From assembly GCA_949285905.1 (NCBI GenBank), contig CASDZV010000051.1:1-64000 (forward strand): 64,000 bases of DNA. The letters are read 5' to 3'. This DNA is from an uncultured Spirochaetales bacterium (GTDB lineage: Bacteria; Spirochaetota; Spirochaetia; Sphaerochaetales; Sphaerochaetaceae). Numbering within the stretch: the first letter of the stretch is position 1; each line of letters begins with the position of its first letter. The notes below the pieces were generated by a model. That model was not told the origin of the DNA, searched no databases, and saw only the letters and a list, made by a program, of their open reading frames with translations. Below, piece by piece: positions 13,309 to 21,882 of the stretch. A program made the translations under genes and the position numbers.

Positions 13309-14232
13309 ATGAAAAACAAAGCACCAAAACTGGTCAAGAAGGAAGACAAGAAAGACAGAGTAGCTGCTATGCTGATGCTTGCTCCTGTCGTCTTCCTGCT
13401 TCTGATCTGTTCAATCTATCCATTCCTGTGGATGTTCCGATACGTCTGTTATGATTACAATGGCTTTACGGCCCATTTCACCGGTACCAGGAACTTCACG
13501 AGAATGATCTCTGATACAACATTCTGGACAAGTGTCGGGCATACATTCGAGTATGCTTTCTACAAACTTGTATTCATTATCCCGCTTGCCCTTGTCGTTG
13601 CAGTCCTGCTGAACCAGAAGATCAGAGGCACCTCGGTATTCCGTGCTGTCTACTTCATGCCTACGGTTATAAGCTCATCAATCTCCGGTATGATCTTCAC
13701 ATTCATCTTTGCAACGCAGAATGGTATTCTCAATGGCATGCTCATGGCTCTCGGCATGGATGCTCCTGTGCAGTGGCTTACAAGTCCTGAACATGTCATG
13801 AGTGCCGTCACAGTACTGGCTGTATGGGGCGGTTTCGGTAACTACATGCTCTATTTCATCACCGGTATGAATGTCATTTCCGAGGATGTCTATGAGGCTG
13901 CAAAGATTGACGGCGCCAATGGCGTTCAGACATTCTTCAAGATTACACTTCCAATGCTCAGCCCGATCCTGAAGGTCGTTCTCATGCTTGCGATCACAGG
14001 TGCGTTCAAGGATTATGAAGCTATCATGGTTCTCACGCAGGGAGGTCCTGGCAACAGATCGATGGTCATGTTCCTCTATATCTACAACATGATCTTCGGC
14101 TCCGGTTTGACAAATATGACACAGCCTCAGATAGGATACGGCGCTCTGCTTTCTGTAGTCGCTGCTATCATCGTCGGTATCGTTACGATTGCTTACCAGC
14201 GTATTGCACGTAAGCTCGATGACGTGATGTAA
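13309..14232 (+). CDS. ABC sugar permease, MalF/UgpA type
   Basis: Inner-membrane importer subunit of 307 residues with six predicted transmembrane helices and the cytoplasmic EAA loop (E-A-A-K-I-D-G-A) that docks on the ATPase. A basic, lysine-rich N-terminus precedes the first helix. The start follows AAGGAGG. It is the second gene of the importer operon and lies 10 bp before the partner permease. No ATPase gene is in this operon; the MsmK-like ATPase encoded at 37346-38443 could energise both importers, as shared ATPases are known for this transporter class. Confidence 0.92.
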   Translation: MKNKAPKLVKKEDKKDRVAAMLMLAPVVFLLLICSIYPFLWMFRYVCYDYNGFTAHFTGTRNFTRMISDTTFWTSVGHTFEYAFYKLVFIIPLALVVAVLLNQKIRGTSVFRAVYFMPTVISSSISGMIFTFIFATQNGILNGMLMALGMDAPVQWLTSPEHVMSAVTVLAVWGGFGNYMLYFITGMNVISEDVYEAAKIDGANGVQTFFKITLPMLSPILKVVLMLAITGAFKDYEAIMVLTQGGPGNRSMVMFLYIYNMIFGSGLTNMTQPQIGYGALLSVVAAIIVGIVTIAYQRIARKLDDVM

Positions 14233-14242
14233 GGGGGACAAG

Positions 14243-15109
14243 ATGGAAAAATCTAGAGCTGTAATGTCAGGAAAGCAGAAAACCGTGATGTTCATCATCT
14301 GGTGTCTGATGCTTATCCTCGGTATTATTACCGTCTTCCCTGTCGTTTACATCGTGCTGGGATCATTCAAGAGCAATGTAGAGCTTCTTGTTGGTGGATC
14401 TAATATCTTCCCGACAGAGTGGCATTTTGAGAACTATGTCCAGGCTTGGACTGGCGCGAAATTCGCTACATACACATGGAACAGTGTTATGATCTCTGTC
14501 TGTGTCATGCTTATCTCGCTCTTCATATCCACAATGGCTGGCTATGTGTTCTCGCGAAGCCATTTCCCTGGAAAGAATCTCATATATGGAATCTTTGTAG
14601 CATTCATGTTCATCAACGTCGGTTCTGTATCAATCAGGCCGCTTTATGAGCTTGCTACTGCATTGCACCTTAATGAGAGCCTCTTGCCGATTATCCTTAT
14701 ATCAACAGGTACGGGACAGGCGACGTACATCTTCCTCTCAAGAGGATTTGTTGATTCTGTTCCTCGTGAGCTTGATGAGGCAGCCAAGATTGATGGCTGT
14801 ACGTTCTTCCAGACATTCATCAGGATCATCCTTCCTGTACTGAAGCCTGTCATGGGAACGATTGCGCTCCTTTCATTCCGTCAGGGATGGAACGAATACA
14901 TCATGCCTTTGGTCTTCACGATGGCAAGAGATAACCTCCGGCCACTCACAGTCGGTGTTAATATGCTCAAGGCCACCGGTGGTGGCGCAGCCGCGTGGAA
15001 CGTAATGTTCGCGGGTGCTTCCATCGCTGTTGTACCTATGCTTATTATCTATATAATCTTCAACAAGAACTTCATGAGCGGCTCGACCGCCGGTGCGGTG
15101 AAAGGTTGA
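14243..15109 (+). CDS. ABC sugar permease, MalG/UgpE type
   Basis: Second membrane subunit of the importer, 288 residues, six predicted helices, with an EAA loop (E-A-A-K-I-D-G-C) about 90 residues from the C-terminus. It starts 10 bp after the first permease, behind the Shine-Dalgarno sequence GGGGGA. It pairs with the 13309-14232 product and takes sugar from the 11876-13246 binding protein. A GC-rich hairpin follows the stop codon, before the uncharacterised gene at 15149. Substrate is unknown. Confidence 0.92.
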   Translation: MEKSRAVMSGKQKTVMFIIWCLMLILGIITVFPVVYIVLGSFKSNVELLVGGSNIFPTEWHFENYVQAWTGAKFATYTWNSVMISVCVMLISLFISTMAGYVFSRSHFPGKNLIYGIFVAFMFINVGSVSIRPLYELATALHLNESLLPIILISTGTGQATYIFLSRGFVDSVPRELDEAAKIDGCTFFQTFIRIILPVLKPVMGTIALLSFRQGWNEYIMPLVFTMARDNLRPLTVGVNMLKATGGGAAAWNVMFAGASIAVVPMLIIYIIFNKNFMSGSTAGAVKG

Positions 15110-15115
15110 ATCATC

Positions 15116-15131
15116 GGGGGCTCAGGCCCCC
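15116..15131 (+). terminator. GC-rich intercistronic hairpin
   Basis: Perfect 6-bp stem GGGGGC/GCCCCC with loop TCAG, seven bases after the second permease stop. It is followed by ATATATTTTGAGG, a short T run merging into the Shine-Dalgarno sequence of the next gene. Likely a partial terminator or mRNA-processing barrier inside the operon. Confidence 0.6.
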
Positions 15132-15148
15132 ATATATTTTGAGGTCAT

Positions 15149-17536
15149 ATGCGTGCATTGAATCGTGATGGGTTTGTGATGAGCTATGTCTCGTCAATTT
15201 ATGCAGAGGATTACGAAACTGACCTGACAGACCGTAATCAGCTTCGTCTTGAAGCAAGACTGCGCAAGGCTATCTCCGAGAAAAAGCCGGCAGAGCTTCC
15301 CGGACTGCCACAGGGAATGAGACCATACTACTCACATGGTAACATCTTTGTGGATCACTCATCATTCTATTCAACTCTCAACCGGGTGAGGATGAATGTA
15401 GCTACAACGCTTTTGAGTGATGATGAGCAGGATGTGGATGCTATTCTCTGGAGCTATATGTCCACAGGTGCCTATCTGAATGGAAGTCTTGTTGCCGAGA
15501 TTGAGCATCCTGTCTACAAGCCCATTGAGAGTGTGCGTTTCAGGATGCACCTCAGGAAGGGAAGGAATGATGTGGTATTCCTCTCTGATAATCTCGGTGT
15601 TCGCGACACGCGCAACATGCTTGCTTTCCAGATTGTCACGGGCCACGGAATCATGACGACAATCCCAGATGAGAATGCAGAAAAAACATATGCTGGGAAC
15701 ACAGCATTCCTTGATGGAATCAAAATAGAAGAAGGCAAGCTTGTGTTCCCATATCCTGCGCCGGATGGTGCTATGCTTGAATATGCACAGCCCACAGATG
15801 ATTACTGCAAGAAACAGAGTCTCAGCAGGAGAGAAGATATTTCCAGAAAGGAATGTGCTGAAATTCCTCAAGGCATTGAGAGAACAGGGGTAACAATTGA
15901 TGGAATGACGCGCAGATTTGAGTTTTCTGAGCGTATCAGGCCATCATTCATTCCGTTCCGTGGCAACAGCGAGGCTCATTTCAGGGACATCATCGAGCGT
16001 ATTGCAAATCTTGAGATGCTGGACCGCGGCGACCATGGCTTTGCTATTTTCTCTTCTCTTGCAAGGCATTACCTGAACAAGCTTCGTCCCGATGAGAACA
16101 AGTACCTTAAGAATGATATCGACCTTATAAAGAGGCGTGGTGACTGCTCAGATTTCCTCGTATGCGGCCTTCTGAGATATATACATGAATATGGTCTTCC
16201 TGAAGAACTGAAGGCAGACGCGAAGGAGGCGCTTCTCAATTTCCGCTACTGGATGACGATGAAGGGCGCAGATGGTATGTGCTTCTGGTCAGAGAACCAT
16301 GCGCTTATGTTCTATTACTCTGCCTGCGATGCAGGAGCGCTGTATCCTGATGAATATTTCCCGAGAGCTGGAATGACAGGACGCGAGCTTCATGCATATG
16401 GGGAGAGACGGGTTGATGAATGGCTTGATGATGTGCTTGAAAGCGGCTATGAGGAATTCCTGAGCTCAACATATATGTGCGTCACATTCGCAGTTCTGCT
16501 GAATGTCATAGATTACTGCAAACCTTCAATTGCCGCTAAAGCATGGAAAGCTACTGACAGGATTCTTGAGATGCTTGCAGACAGTACATTCTCTGGAGCG
16601 GTCATCGCACCGATGGGCAGAGTGTACCGCGGTGTCATCTACCCATTCCGCGAGGCCGTCTCTTCGTTGATAAATGCTGTCGATGAAGAATCGCCTTATG
16701 CATATGGGGAGGGCTGGATCTCTTATCTTGCTACAAGCCGCTACAAAATGCCGGAAGGCCTTGCTGAGCGCATGCACAGCAATATCGAGAAGCGTTATAG
16801 CACAGGCAACGCAATGGTGTCCGTTGAGAAAAATGAGAGCTATATGCTCACAGCTGTTGAGTCCCCGAGAACAGATTCAGCTTTCATACGCTGGAAGAAT
16901 GTTCTTGATGATGACTCGCTTGATGCTGAAGATAACAGATTCGTCAAATCCATCAATGAATGCTTCCATGGCACATCATGCTTCCAGAGTGGTGTTTATG
17001 GCTATCAGCAGCATATGTGGTCCGCCGCGCTATCTGCAGAGGCCGTAGTCTTTGCGAATCACCCTGGAACAACTTCAGAGGATGCAGAGCTGAGGCCTGG
17101 ATACTGGAACGGAAACGGAGTAATGCCTGCGATAGTAGTCAGGCATGGTGAGCTTGGTGCTGTTTACAATATACCAGAGAATCATCCTGTGCCTTTCACT
17201 CATCTCTATCTTCCGCGCGCAAGATTCGCAGAATGCAGAATTGACGGGCATTGGATATTCCTCAGGGAAGGTAAAGGTTATCTGGCTATCTGGTTAAGCG
17301 GGGATGCAGTTCCATATGATGACATGATTGCTTCTTCAGAGCTGAGAGTCTATGCAAGGAATGCAGCTTACTACGTCAGAGCCGCAAAATGTACCGACAT
17401 TGATTTCGATTCATTCTGCAGCATGATGAAAGCTACTGCCGTGACATTCTCGGAAGATGCACTTGAACTTTCGGTGAACGGAAGCGTCATGGTGCATTTC
17501 AGCGTTTTTGATGATAAGACACAGTATCTTGATTAG
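15149..17536 (+). CDS. uncharacterised 795-residue protein, possible carbohydrate-active enzyme
   Basis: I do not recognise a characterised family. There is no signal peptide or membrane segment, so it is cytoplasmic. The N-terminal third (about 40-190) reads like a beta-sandwich: a segment A-Y-L-N-G and a later F-L-S-D-N-L-G resemble the jelly-roll modules of GH2, rhamnosidase or mannosidase enzymes. The middle (about 300-600) is helical, with W-S-E-N-H-A-L-M-F and an S-S-T-Y-M segment, in the style of an (alpha/alpha) toroid as in polysaccharide lyases and GH family enzymes. The C-terminal ~200 residues look beta-rich. Being last in the YesMN-controlled importer operon, it probably degrades the imported oligosaccharide. 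Its stop codon overlaps that of the c-di-AMP receptor gene on the other strand. Confidence 0.75.
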   Translation: MRALNRDGFVMSYVSSIYAEDYETDLTDRNQLRLEARLRKAISEKKPAELPGLPQGMRPYYSHGNIFVDHSSFYSTLNRVRMNVATTLLSDDEQDVDAILWSYMSTGAYLNGSLVAEIEHPVYKPIESVRFRMHLRKGRNDVVFLSDNLGVRDTRNMLAFQIVTGHGIMTTIPDENAEKTYAGNTAFLDGIKIEEGKLVFPYPAPDGAMLEYAQPTDDYCKKQSLSRREDISRKECAEIPQGIERTGVTIDGMTRRFEFSERIRPSFIPFRGNSEAHFRDIIERIANLEMLDRGDHGFAIFSSLARHYLNKLRPDENKYLKNDIDLIKRRGDCSDFLVCGLLRYIHEYGLPEELKADAKEALLNFRYWMTMKGADGMCFWSENHALMFYYSACDAGALYPDEYFPRAGMTGRELHAYGERRVDEWLDDVLESGYEEFLSSTYMCVTFAVLLNVIDYCKPSIAAKAWKATDRILEMLADSTFSGAVIAPMGRVYRGVIYPFREAVSSLINAVDEESPYAYGEGWISYLATSRYKMPEGLAERMHSNIEKRYSTGNAMVSVEKNESYMLTAVESPRTDSAFIRWKNVLDDDSLDAEDNRFVKSINECFHGTSCFQSGVYGYQQHMWSAALSAEAVVFANHPGTTSEDAELRPGYWNGNGVMPAIVVRHGELGAVYNIPENHPVPFTHLYLPRARFAECRIDGHWIFLREGKGYLAIWLSGDAVPYDDMIASSELRVYARNAAYYVRAAKCTDIDFDSFCSMMKATAVTFSEDALELSVNGSVMVHFSVFDDKTQYLD

Positions 17537-17862
17537 AACTTCTGGGCTTTATCGATATCGAGGACAAATACAACACATCCACCGGCAGGGACTTCAACCA
17601 TATTTGCCCCTGCTGGATTGAACATTCTCATATCCGCACCAGATACAGGGCTGAGCTGCATTCTGTGGCCCGCATACTTTTTGAGCACTTCAAGCACAGC
17701 ATCGACTTTCTCGTCCTCTGTACCGATCAGCAGTGTTGTGTTCTTTGCTTTCAGGAATCCACCGGTTGTTGAAAGCTTCGTGACGAAGAAGCCTTTCTTG
17801 TTCAGCTCCTGCACGGTATCTGTCTCATCTGCTGTCTGTATGATTGAAAGAATAAGCTTCAT
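17533..17862 (-). CDS. darA: cyclic-di-AMP receptor, DarA/PstA family (DUF970)
   Basis: A 109-residue PII-like trimeric receptor that binds cyclic-di-AMP. The central S-T-T-G-G-F-L segment and the following N-T-T-L-L-I-G strand are the family signature that frames the nucleotide pocket. The ATG at 17862 is preferred to an in-frame upstream start at 17913 because AAAGGAGA lies just before it and the protein then begins with the normal M-K-L-I. A good promoter precedes it. No diadenylate cyclase or phosphodiesterase is in the window. The gene's TAA and the TAG of the convergent 795-residue gene share bases. Its downstream target is not known for spirochaetes. Confidence 0.85.
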   Translation of the reverse strand: MKLILSIIQTADETDTVQELNKKGFFVTKLSTTGGFLKAKNTTLLIGTEDEKVDAVLEVLKKYAGHRMQLSPVSGADMRMFNPAGANMVEVPAGGCVVFVLDIDKAQKF

Positions 17863-17883
17863 CCGTTTTCTCCTTTTTCTGCT

Positions 17884-17913
17884 ATTATACCATGACAGAG
17901 CATGCAATAGCAA
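17884..17913 (-). promoter_or_regulatory. promoter of the c-di-AMP receptor gene
   Basis: On the minus strand, TTGCTA (17913-17908), an 18-base spacer and TATAAT (17889-17884). Transcription would start around 17877, giving a leader of roughly 16 bases with the AAAGGAGA Shine-Dalgarno sequence. The rest of the 225-bp gap (17863-18087) contains only the malQ promoter; nothing else was seen. Confidence 0.65.
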
Positions 17914-18075
17914 AGTCTTGATGATGTCTTTGAGCAGAGGTTTTCAAAACTCATGCCTGGAAGAAAAGCTGGCTGAATATGCAGAAGAGGTCTGTCATCA
18001 AGCTTGTTTGACTGCATCCTTCACTGGGGAAAATCGTGTGCTGAATAAGCTCTTTTTTTCTGTCTTCTCTGAGGG

Positions 18076-18087
18076 TATACTCTTCGT
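18076..18087 (+). promoter_or_regulatory. malQ -10, leaderless arrangement
   Basis: TATACT (18076-18081) is followed by six bases and the ATG at 18088, with no Shine-Dalgarno sequence. At 17 bases upstream there is only a T tract, so the -35 is poor. Confidence 0.6.
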
Positions 18088-19602
18088 ATGGCTGATCTAA
18101 ATACTAGAAAAGCAGGTATTCTGCTTCATATAACATCGCTTCCATCGGATTATGGTATCGGAGATCTTGGGGAGAGCGCTTACAAGTTTGTTGATTTGCT
18201 ATCATCAAACAGCGTAAGGCTCTGGCAGATGCTGCCAGTGGGGCCCACAGGTTATGGTGACAGTCCTTATGCCGCACGATCTGCATTTGCCGGTAATGAA
18301 CTGATGATTTCCCCACGCCTTCTGTATCTTGATGGTTATCTTGAGCTTGATGATGTGATGGACAAGGCGCTTCCCTCAGAACGCGTTGATTACGGAGAGG
18401 CGCGTAAGCTGAAAATGCCGATGCTCCGTCGTGCTGCAGAGAATTTCCTCAAGGAGAACAGAGGGAACAAGGATTTTGAGACATTCAGGACAAAGGAAGG
18501 ATGGTGGCTTGAGGATTATGCTCTCTTCCAGGTCCTTGCGGATGAGTACAATGATTCCAGATGGTTTCTCTCCTGGCCCAAGAGCCTGAAGATGAGGGAT
18601 GAGAAGGCGCTTGAGAAGGTCCGCAGGGAAAAGAAGCATGAAATAGATGTATACGTTGTTCTCCAGTATTTCTTCTGCAAGCAGTTCACTGACTTGAAAG
18701 CATATGCGAATGAACATGGCGTACTTCTTATCGGTGATATCCCTATATTCGTAGCAGGAGATTCTTCCGATGCGTGGTCACATCGTGAGCTCCTGCAGAT
18801 TGATGAGAACGGCGAGCAGGAAGCATCTTCCGGAGTCCCGCCAGATGCATTCTCAGCAGATGGACAGCTATGGGGTAATCCACTTTACAGATGGAGTGAG
18901 CATGTGAGGACAGGCTTCCGCTGGTGGATTGACCGTTTCAAGAAGAACCTTGAGCTTTTTGATATTGTGCGCGTAGACCACTTCAGAGGTTTTGAAGCCT
19001 GCTGGGAAGTCCCGAAGGGCGAGACGACAGCAAAAAATGGACACTGGGTGAAGAGCCCGGGACAGGAGCTTTTCGATGCTTTGCGAAGCGAGCTTGGCAG
19101 TGACCTTCCGATTATTGCAGAAGATCTCGGCGTCATCACGCCTGAAGTTGAGAAACTGAGAATGGACAATGGTTTCCCTGGCATGAAAATTCTGCAGTTT
19201 GCTTTTGCTTTTGATGAAGGTGATTGGCAGACAGGCAATGCCTATCTGCCTCATAATATCGAGAAACTCTCCGTTGCTTATACAGGTACTCATGACAATA
19301 ACACGACCAGGGGCTGGTATGAAGAGCTTGATGACGGAATGAAAGACTATGTCAGACGATACTTCGAGTGTTCTGATGATGAAGTGCTGTGGGAGGCTAT
19401 CAGGGCTCTTATGGCATCTCCTGCGCTTTATGCGATTTTCCCGATGCAGGATATCCTTGGCCTTGGTTCTGATGCGAGAATGAATGTTCCATCTACATGC
19501 GGTACGTCTAACTGGTCATGGCATATGAACAAAGAGGATCTTGAGACAAAATCACTTGAGGGGCTGAAGTATTATGCACACCTCTATGGAAGGGACAAGT
19601 GA
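18088..19602 (+). CDS. malQ: 4-alpha-glucanotransferase, GH77
   Basis: Amylomaltase of 504 residues that transfers maltooligosaccharide segments between alpha-1,4-glucans in the cytoplasm. The GH77 landmarks are present: nucleophile aspartate in V-R-V-D-H-F-R-G, acid/base glutamate in I-I-A-E-D-L-G and the stabilising aspartate in G-T-H-D-N-N-T. The N-terminal P-S-D-Y-G-I-G-D-L-G segment is also typical. Length matches the standard bacterial enzyme. It heads a unit with rsmE (overlapping GTGA at 19599-19602) and thyX. There is no glycogen or maltose operon around it, so it probably serves general maltodextrin or glycogen turnover. The upstream -10 lies six bases from the ATG, suggesting a leaderless mRNA. 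Confidence 0.95.
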   Translation: MADLNTRKAGILLHITSLPSDYGIGDLGESAYKFVDLLSSNSVRLWQMLPVGPTGYGDSPYAARSAFAGNELMISPRLLYLDGYLELDDVMDKALPSERVDYGEARKLKMPMLRRAAENFLKENRGNKDFETFRTKEGWWLEDYALFQVLADEYNDSRWFLSWPKSLKMRDEKALEKVRREKKHEIDVYVVLQYFFCKQFTDLKAYANEHGVLLIGDIPIFVAGDSSDAWSHRELLQIDENGEQEASSGVPPDAFSADGQLWGNPLYRWSEHVRTGFRWWIDRFKKNLELFDIVRVDHFRGFEACWEVPKGETTAKNGHWVKSPGQELFDALRSELGSDLPIIAEDLGVITPEVEKLRMDNGFPGMKILQFAFAFDEGDWQTGNAYLPHNIEKLSVAYTGTHDNNTTRGWYEELDDGMKDYVRRYFECSDDEVLWEAIRALMASPALYAIFPMQDILGLGSDARMNVPSTCGTSNWSWHMNKEDLETKSLEGLKYYAHLYGRDK

Positions 19603-20306
19603 ATATCATTCTCTTGAAAGATGGAGAGCTGTTCCTTCCTTCCTCTGATGAGAGGGCGAAGCATATCAGGAAAGTACTGCATTTGAATGAAGGTGATTCA
19701 TTCCGGGCGGGCATTGTGAATGGTATGCGGGGTAAGGCGAGGATTGAAGCGATGGAAGAGAGAGGCATCAGGCTCTCATTCACTGCAAAAGATGATGGCG
19801 CCCGGCTTTATCCCCTCACTCTGATAGTTGCACAGGTACGGCCGATCTGCATGCGGCGTATCTTGCGGGAAGCTGTCTCGATGGGGGTAAGGAAGCTCAT
19901 ACTGCCAGTATCCGATCTGGGAGAGAAAAGCTACCTCGGTGCATCTCTATATACAGAAGGAGAGTATGAGAACATCCTCCTCGATGGTGCGATGCAGTCA
20001 GGTTTTACTGGAGTGAGCGCTGTTTCCATAACGCAGTCACTCGATGATGCGATAGCAGAAGCTGACGGGGATGTGAAAATCCTCCTGGATAATCGGGAAG
20101 GAGCTATGTCTCTTTCAGAGGCAGTGCTTGCTGGAAACAGTGTCGTGCTCGCTATCGGACCGGAGCGCGGATGGTCACACCGGGAAGTCGGACTTTTTGA
20201 GAGAGCGGGGTATTCCCCAATGCTTATAGGAAAGCGCATACTCAGGACAGAGACTGCAGCTGTCGGCGGAACGCTTCTGGCGCTTTCTCGCATGGGATTT
20301 GTTTAG
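19599..20306 (+). CDS. rsmE: 16S rRNA (uracil-1498-N3)-methyltransferase
   Basis: SPOUT-class methyltransferase of 235 residues that modifies U1498 in helix 44 of 16S rRNA using S-adenosylmethionine. The SAM-binding trefoil knot motifs are visible: I-G-P-E-R-G-W-S and, near the C-terminus, I-L-R-T-E-T-A-A. The N-terminal ~70 residues are the PUA-like RNA-binding domain. It starts with GTG inside the malQ stop (GTGA) and ends 13 bp before thyX, so it is translated by coupling in a three-gene unit. Confidence 0.93.
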   Translation: MNIILLKDGELFLPSSDERAKHIRKVLHLNEGDSFRAGIVNGMRGKARIEAMEERGIRLSFTAKDDGARLYPLTLIVAQVRPICMRRILREAVSMGVRKLILPVSDLGEKSYLGASLYTEGEYENILLDGAMQSGFTGVSAVSITQSLDDAIAEADGDVKILLDNREGAMSLSEAVLAGNSVVLAIGPERGWSHREVGLFERAGYSPMLIGKRILRTETAAVGGTLLALSRMGFV

Positions 20307-20319
20307 TAAGGAGTTTTAT

Positions 20320-21141
20320 ATGCATTGTATTGTACCGGAAGCAGAGGAAATCCTCGACAAAGAATATCCAGTGCTGGATCATGGCTTTGTCCGTCTCGTG
20401 GATTATCTTGGCTCTGACCAGCGTATCGTGCAGAGTGCAAGGGTGAGCTATGGAGAAGGCACAAAGACCTACAGACAGGATAAGGGGCTGATCAACTATC
20501 TTCTCAGGAATGATCATACATCGCCTTTCGAGCAGGTTGTATTCACTTTCCATGTGAAGATGCCTATTTTCGTTGCTCGCCAGTGGACCCGGCACCGTAC
20601 AGCAAGGATGAATGAGATTTCCGGACGCTATTCTGTCATGAAGGATGAGGTTTATATCCCCGAATGTGAACACATAGCACTGCAGAGTGAGGATAATAAG
20701 CAGGGGCGTGCCTCAGAGCCTGTAGACAAGGAGACAGCAGAGAAGGTGCAGAGCCTGATGAAAGAGGATGCAGCACGTGCATTCGGGAATTATCATCAGA
20801 TGCTGGATATGGGCATCGCCAGAGAGATATCAAGAATCGATCTCCCTCTCTCGCTTTACACAGAGTTCTACTGGGAAATAGATCTTCACAATCTCTTCCA
20901 CTTCCTCAAGCTTCGTCTGGATGGGCATGCACAGTATGAGATCCGTGAGTACGCAAGAATCATGCTTGAGATTATCCGCAAGGTCTGTCCGATTGCGACA
21001 GAGGCTTTTGAGAACCATAAACTCAATGGCAGAAGCTTCTCCGGCAGGGAGATGGAAGCGCTTCGCGTGATGCTTGAAGGCAAAGAGTGTCCGCTGGAAA
21101 AGAGGGAACGGGAGATTTTTCTTGAAAAGCTAAATAAGTGA
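20320..21141 (+). CDS. thyX: flavin-dependent thymidylate synthase
   Basis: Makes dTMP from dUMP using methylene-tetrahydrofolate, FAD and NADPH. The 273-residue protein has the ThyX signature R-H-R-T-A-R-M-N-E-I-S-G-R-Y around residues 83-96. The ATG at 20320 is chosen over an in-frame TTG at 20299 because AAGGAG lies directly before it and the TTG falls inside rsmE. It is the last gene of the malQ-rsmE-thyX unit. The 3' end overlaps the convergent alpha/beta hydrolase gene by 12 bp. Confidence 0.95.
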   Translation: MHCIVPEAEEILDKEYPVLDHGFVRLVDYLGSDQRIVQSARVSYGEGTKTYRQDKGLINYLLRNDHTSPFEQVVFTFHVKMPIFVARQWTRHRTARMNEISGRYSVMKDEVYIPECEHIALQSEDNKQGRASEPVDKETAEKVQSLMKEDAARAFGNYHQMLDMGIAREISRIDLPLSLYTEFYWEIDLHNLFHFLKLRLDGHAQYEIREYARIMLEIIRKVCPIATEAFENHKLNGRSFSGREMEALRVMLEGKECPLEKREREIFLEKLNK

Positions 21142-21804
21142 ATTCTCACCTGTGAAGTTCTCCACGAGAATCTCTCCTATGCGCTCTGAGTCTGTGATGT
21201 AAGAGCTGTGAGATTCTCCTGGGAGAATCAGCAATCGCGATGACGGAATAGAGGATGCGATGAATCTCGTGTCCTCTTCTTTTATCATGTCCTTCTCTCC
21301 AGCCATCACAAGAGAAGGCACTGTTATTTTCTCCAGATCCTCTTTTCTGATATCAGGCTCAGTTGCTATCATGCGGGCTTTGGGATCGGATGTGAATACA
21401 GACAGCTTGCTATATCCGAATCGGTACAGAGCCTTCAGCGCTTTCGGGCTTGTATTTGCGCCACTTGTCGCAATCGCGCGTACTGAATCCGGATGTGTGA
21501 ACGCAAGCATCAGCGCGGCAATGCCACCATCTGAGAAGCCGTACACAATAGGCTTGCCGAGTTCAAGAAGAATAATGAAACGGTAAACATCATCAGCAAT
21601 GAGATCGTAATGCAGAGGTGCCTTTTCTGTACTCTGCCCATGACAGCGTGAGTCAATTCTGTAGACAGTGAAATGCTTTTCAAGAAGAGGGAGCGACTTC
21701 TCGAATATTGATATATCCTCTCCACTTCCGTGGAGCATTATCAGCGGTATTCCACTGCCAGAGACTTCATAATGGAGTCGTACTTTACCGTTTTCAAGGA
21801 ACAT
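21130..21804 (-). CDS. alpha/beta-hydrolase fold protein
   Basis: Serine hydrolase-like protein of 224 residues, predicted cytoplasmic. The oxyanion segment M-L-H-G-S-G-E is near residue 25, the nucleophile elbow reads G-F-S-D-G-G, a late acid lies in A-G-E-K-D, and the catalytic histidine is in G-E-S-H-S-S. The whole triad is therefore present; substrate unknown. The start at 21804 is preferred over 21822 because TATAAT ends six bases before it (minus strand 21816-21811) with no Shine-Dalgarno sequence, the same leaderless layout as many neighbours. Its 3' end overlaps thyX by 12 bp. Confidence 0.85.
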   Translation of the reverse strand: MFLENGKVRLHYEVSGSGIPLIMLHGSGEDISIFEKSLPLLEKHFTVYRIDSRCHGQSTEKAPLHYDLIADDVYRFIILLELGKPIVYGFSDGGIAALMLAFTHPDSVRAIATSGANTSPKALKALYRFGYSKLSVFTSDPKARMIATEPDIRKEDLEKITVPSLVMAGEKDMIKEEDTRFIASSIPSSRLLILPGESHSSYITDSERIGEILVENFTGENSLI

Positions 21805-21816
21805 GTGTTTATTATA
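21805..21816 (-). promoter_or_regulatory. hydrolase -10, leaderless arrangement
   Basis: Consensus TATAAT (21816-21811 on the minus strand), six bases, ATG at 21804. The -35 is weak (TTACTT with an 18-base spacer). Confidence 0.6.
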
Positions 21817-21882
21817 GCACACAGAGAGTTATGCAAGTAAGTCGAAGCTTGCTACTGCACAGAGCATTCTGAGGCTGAGATG

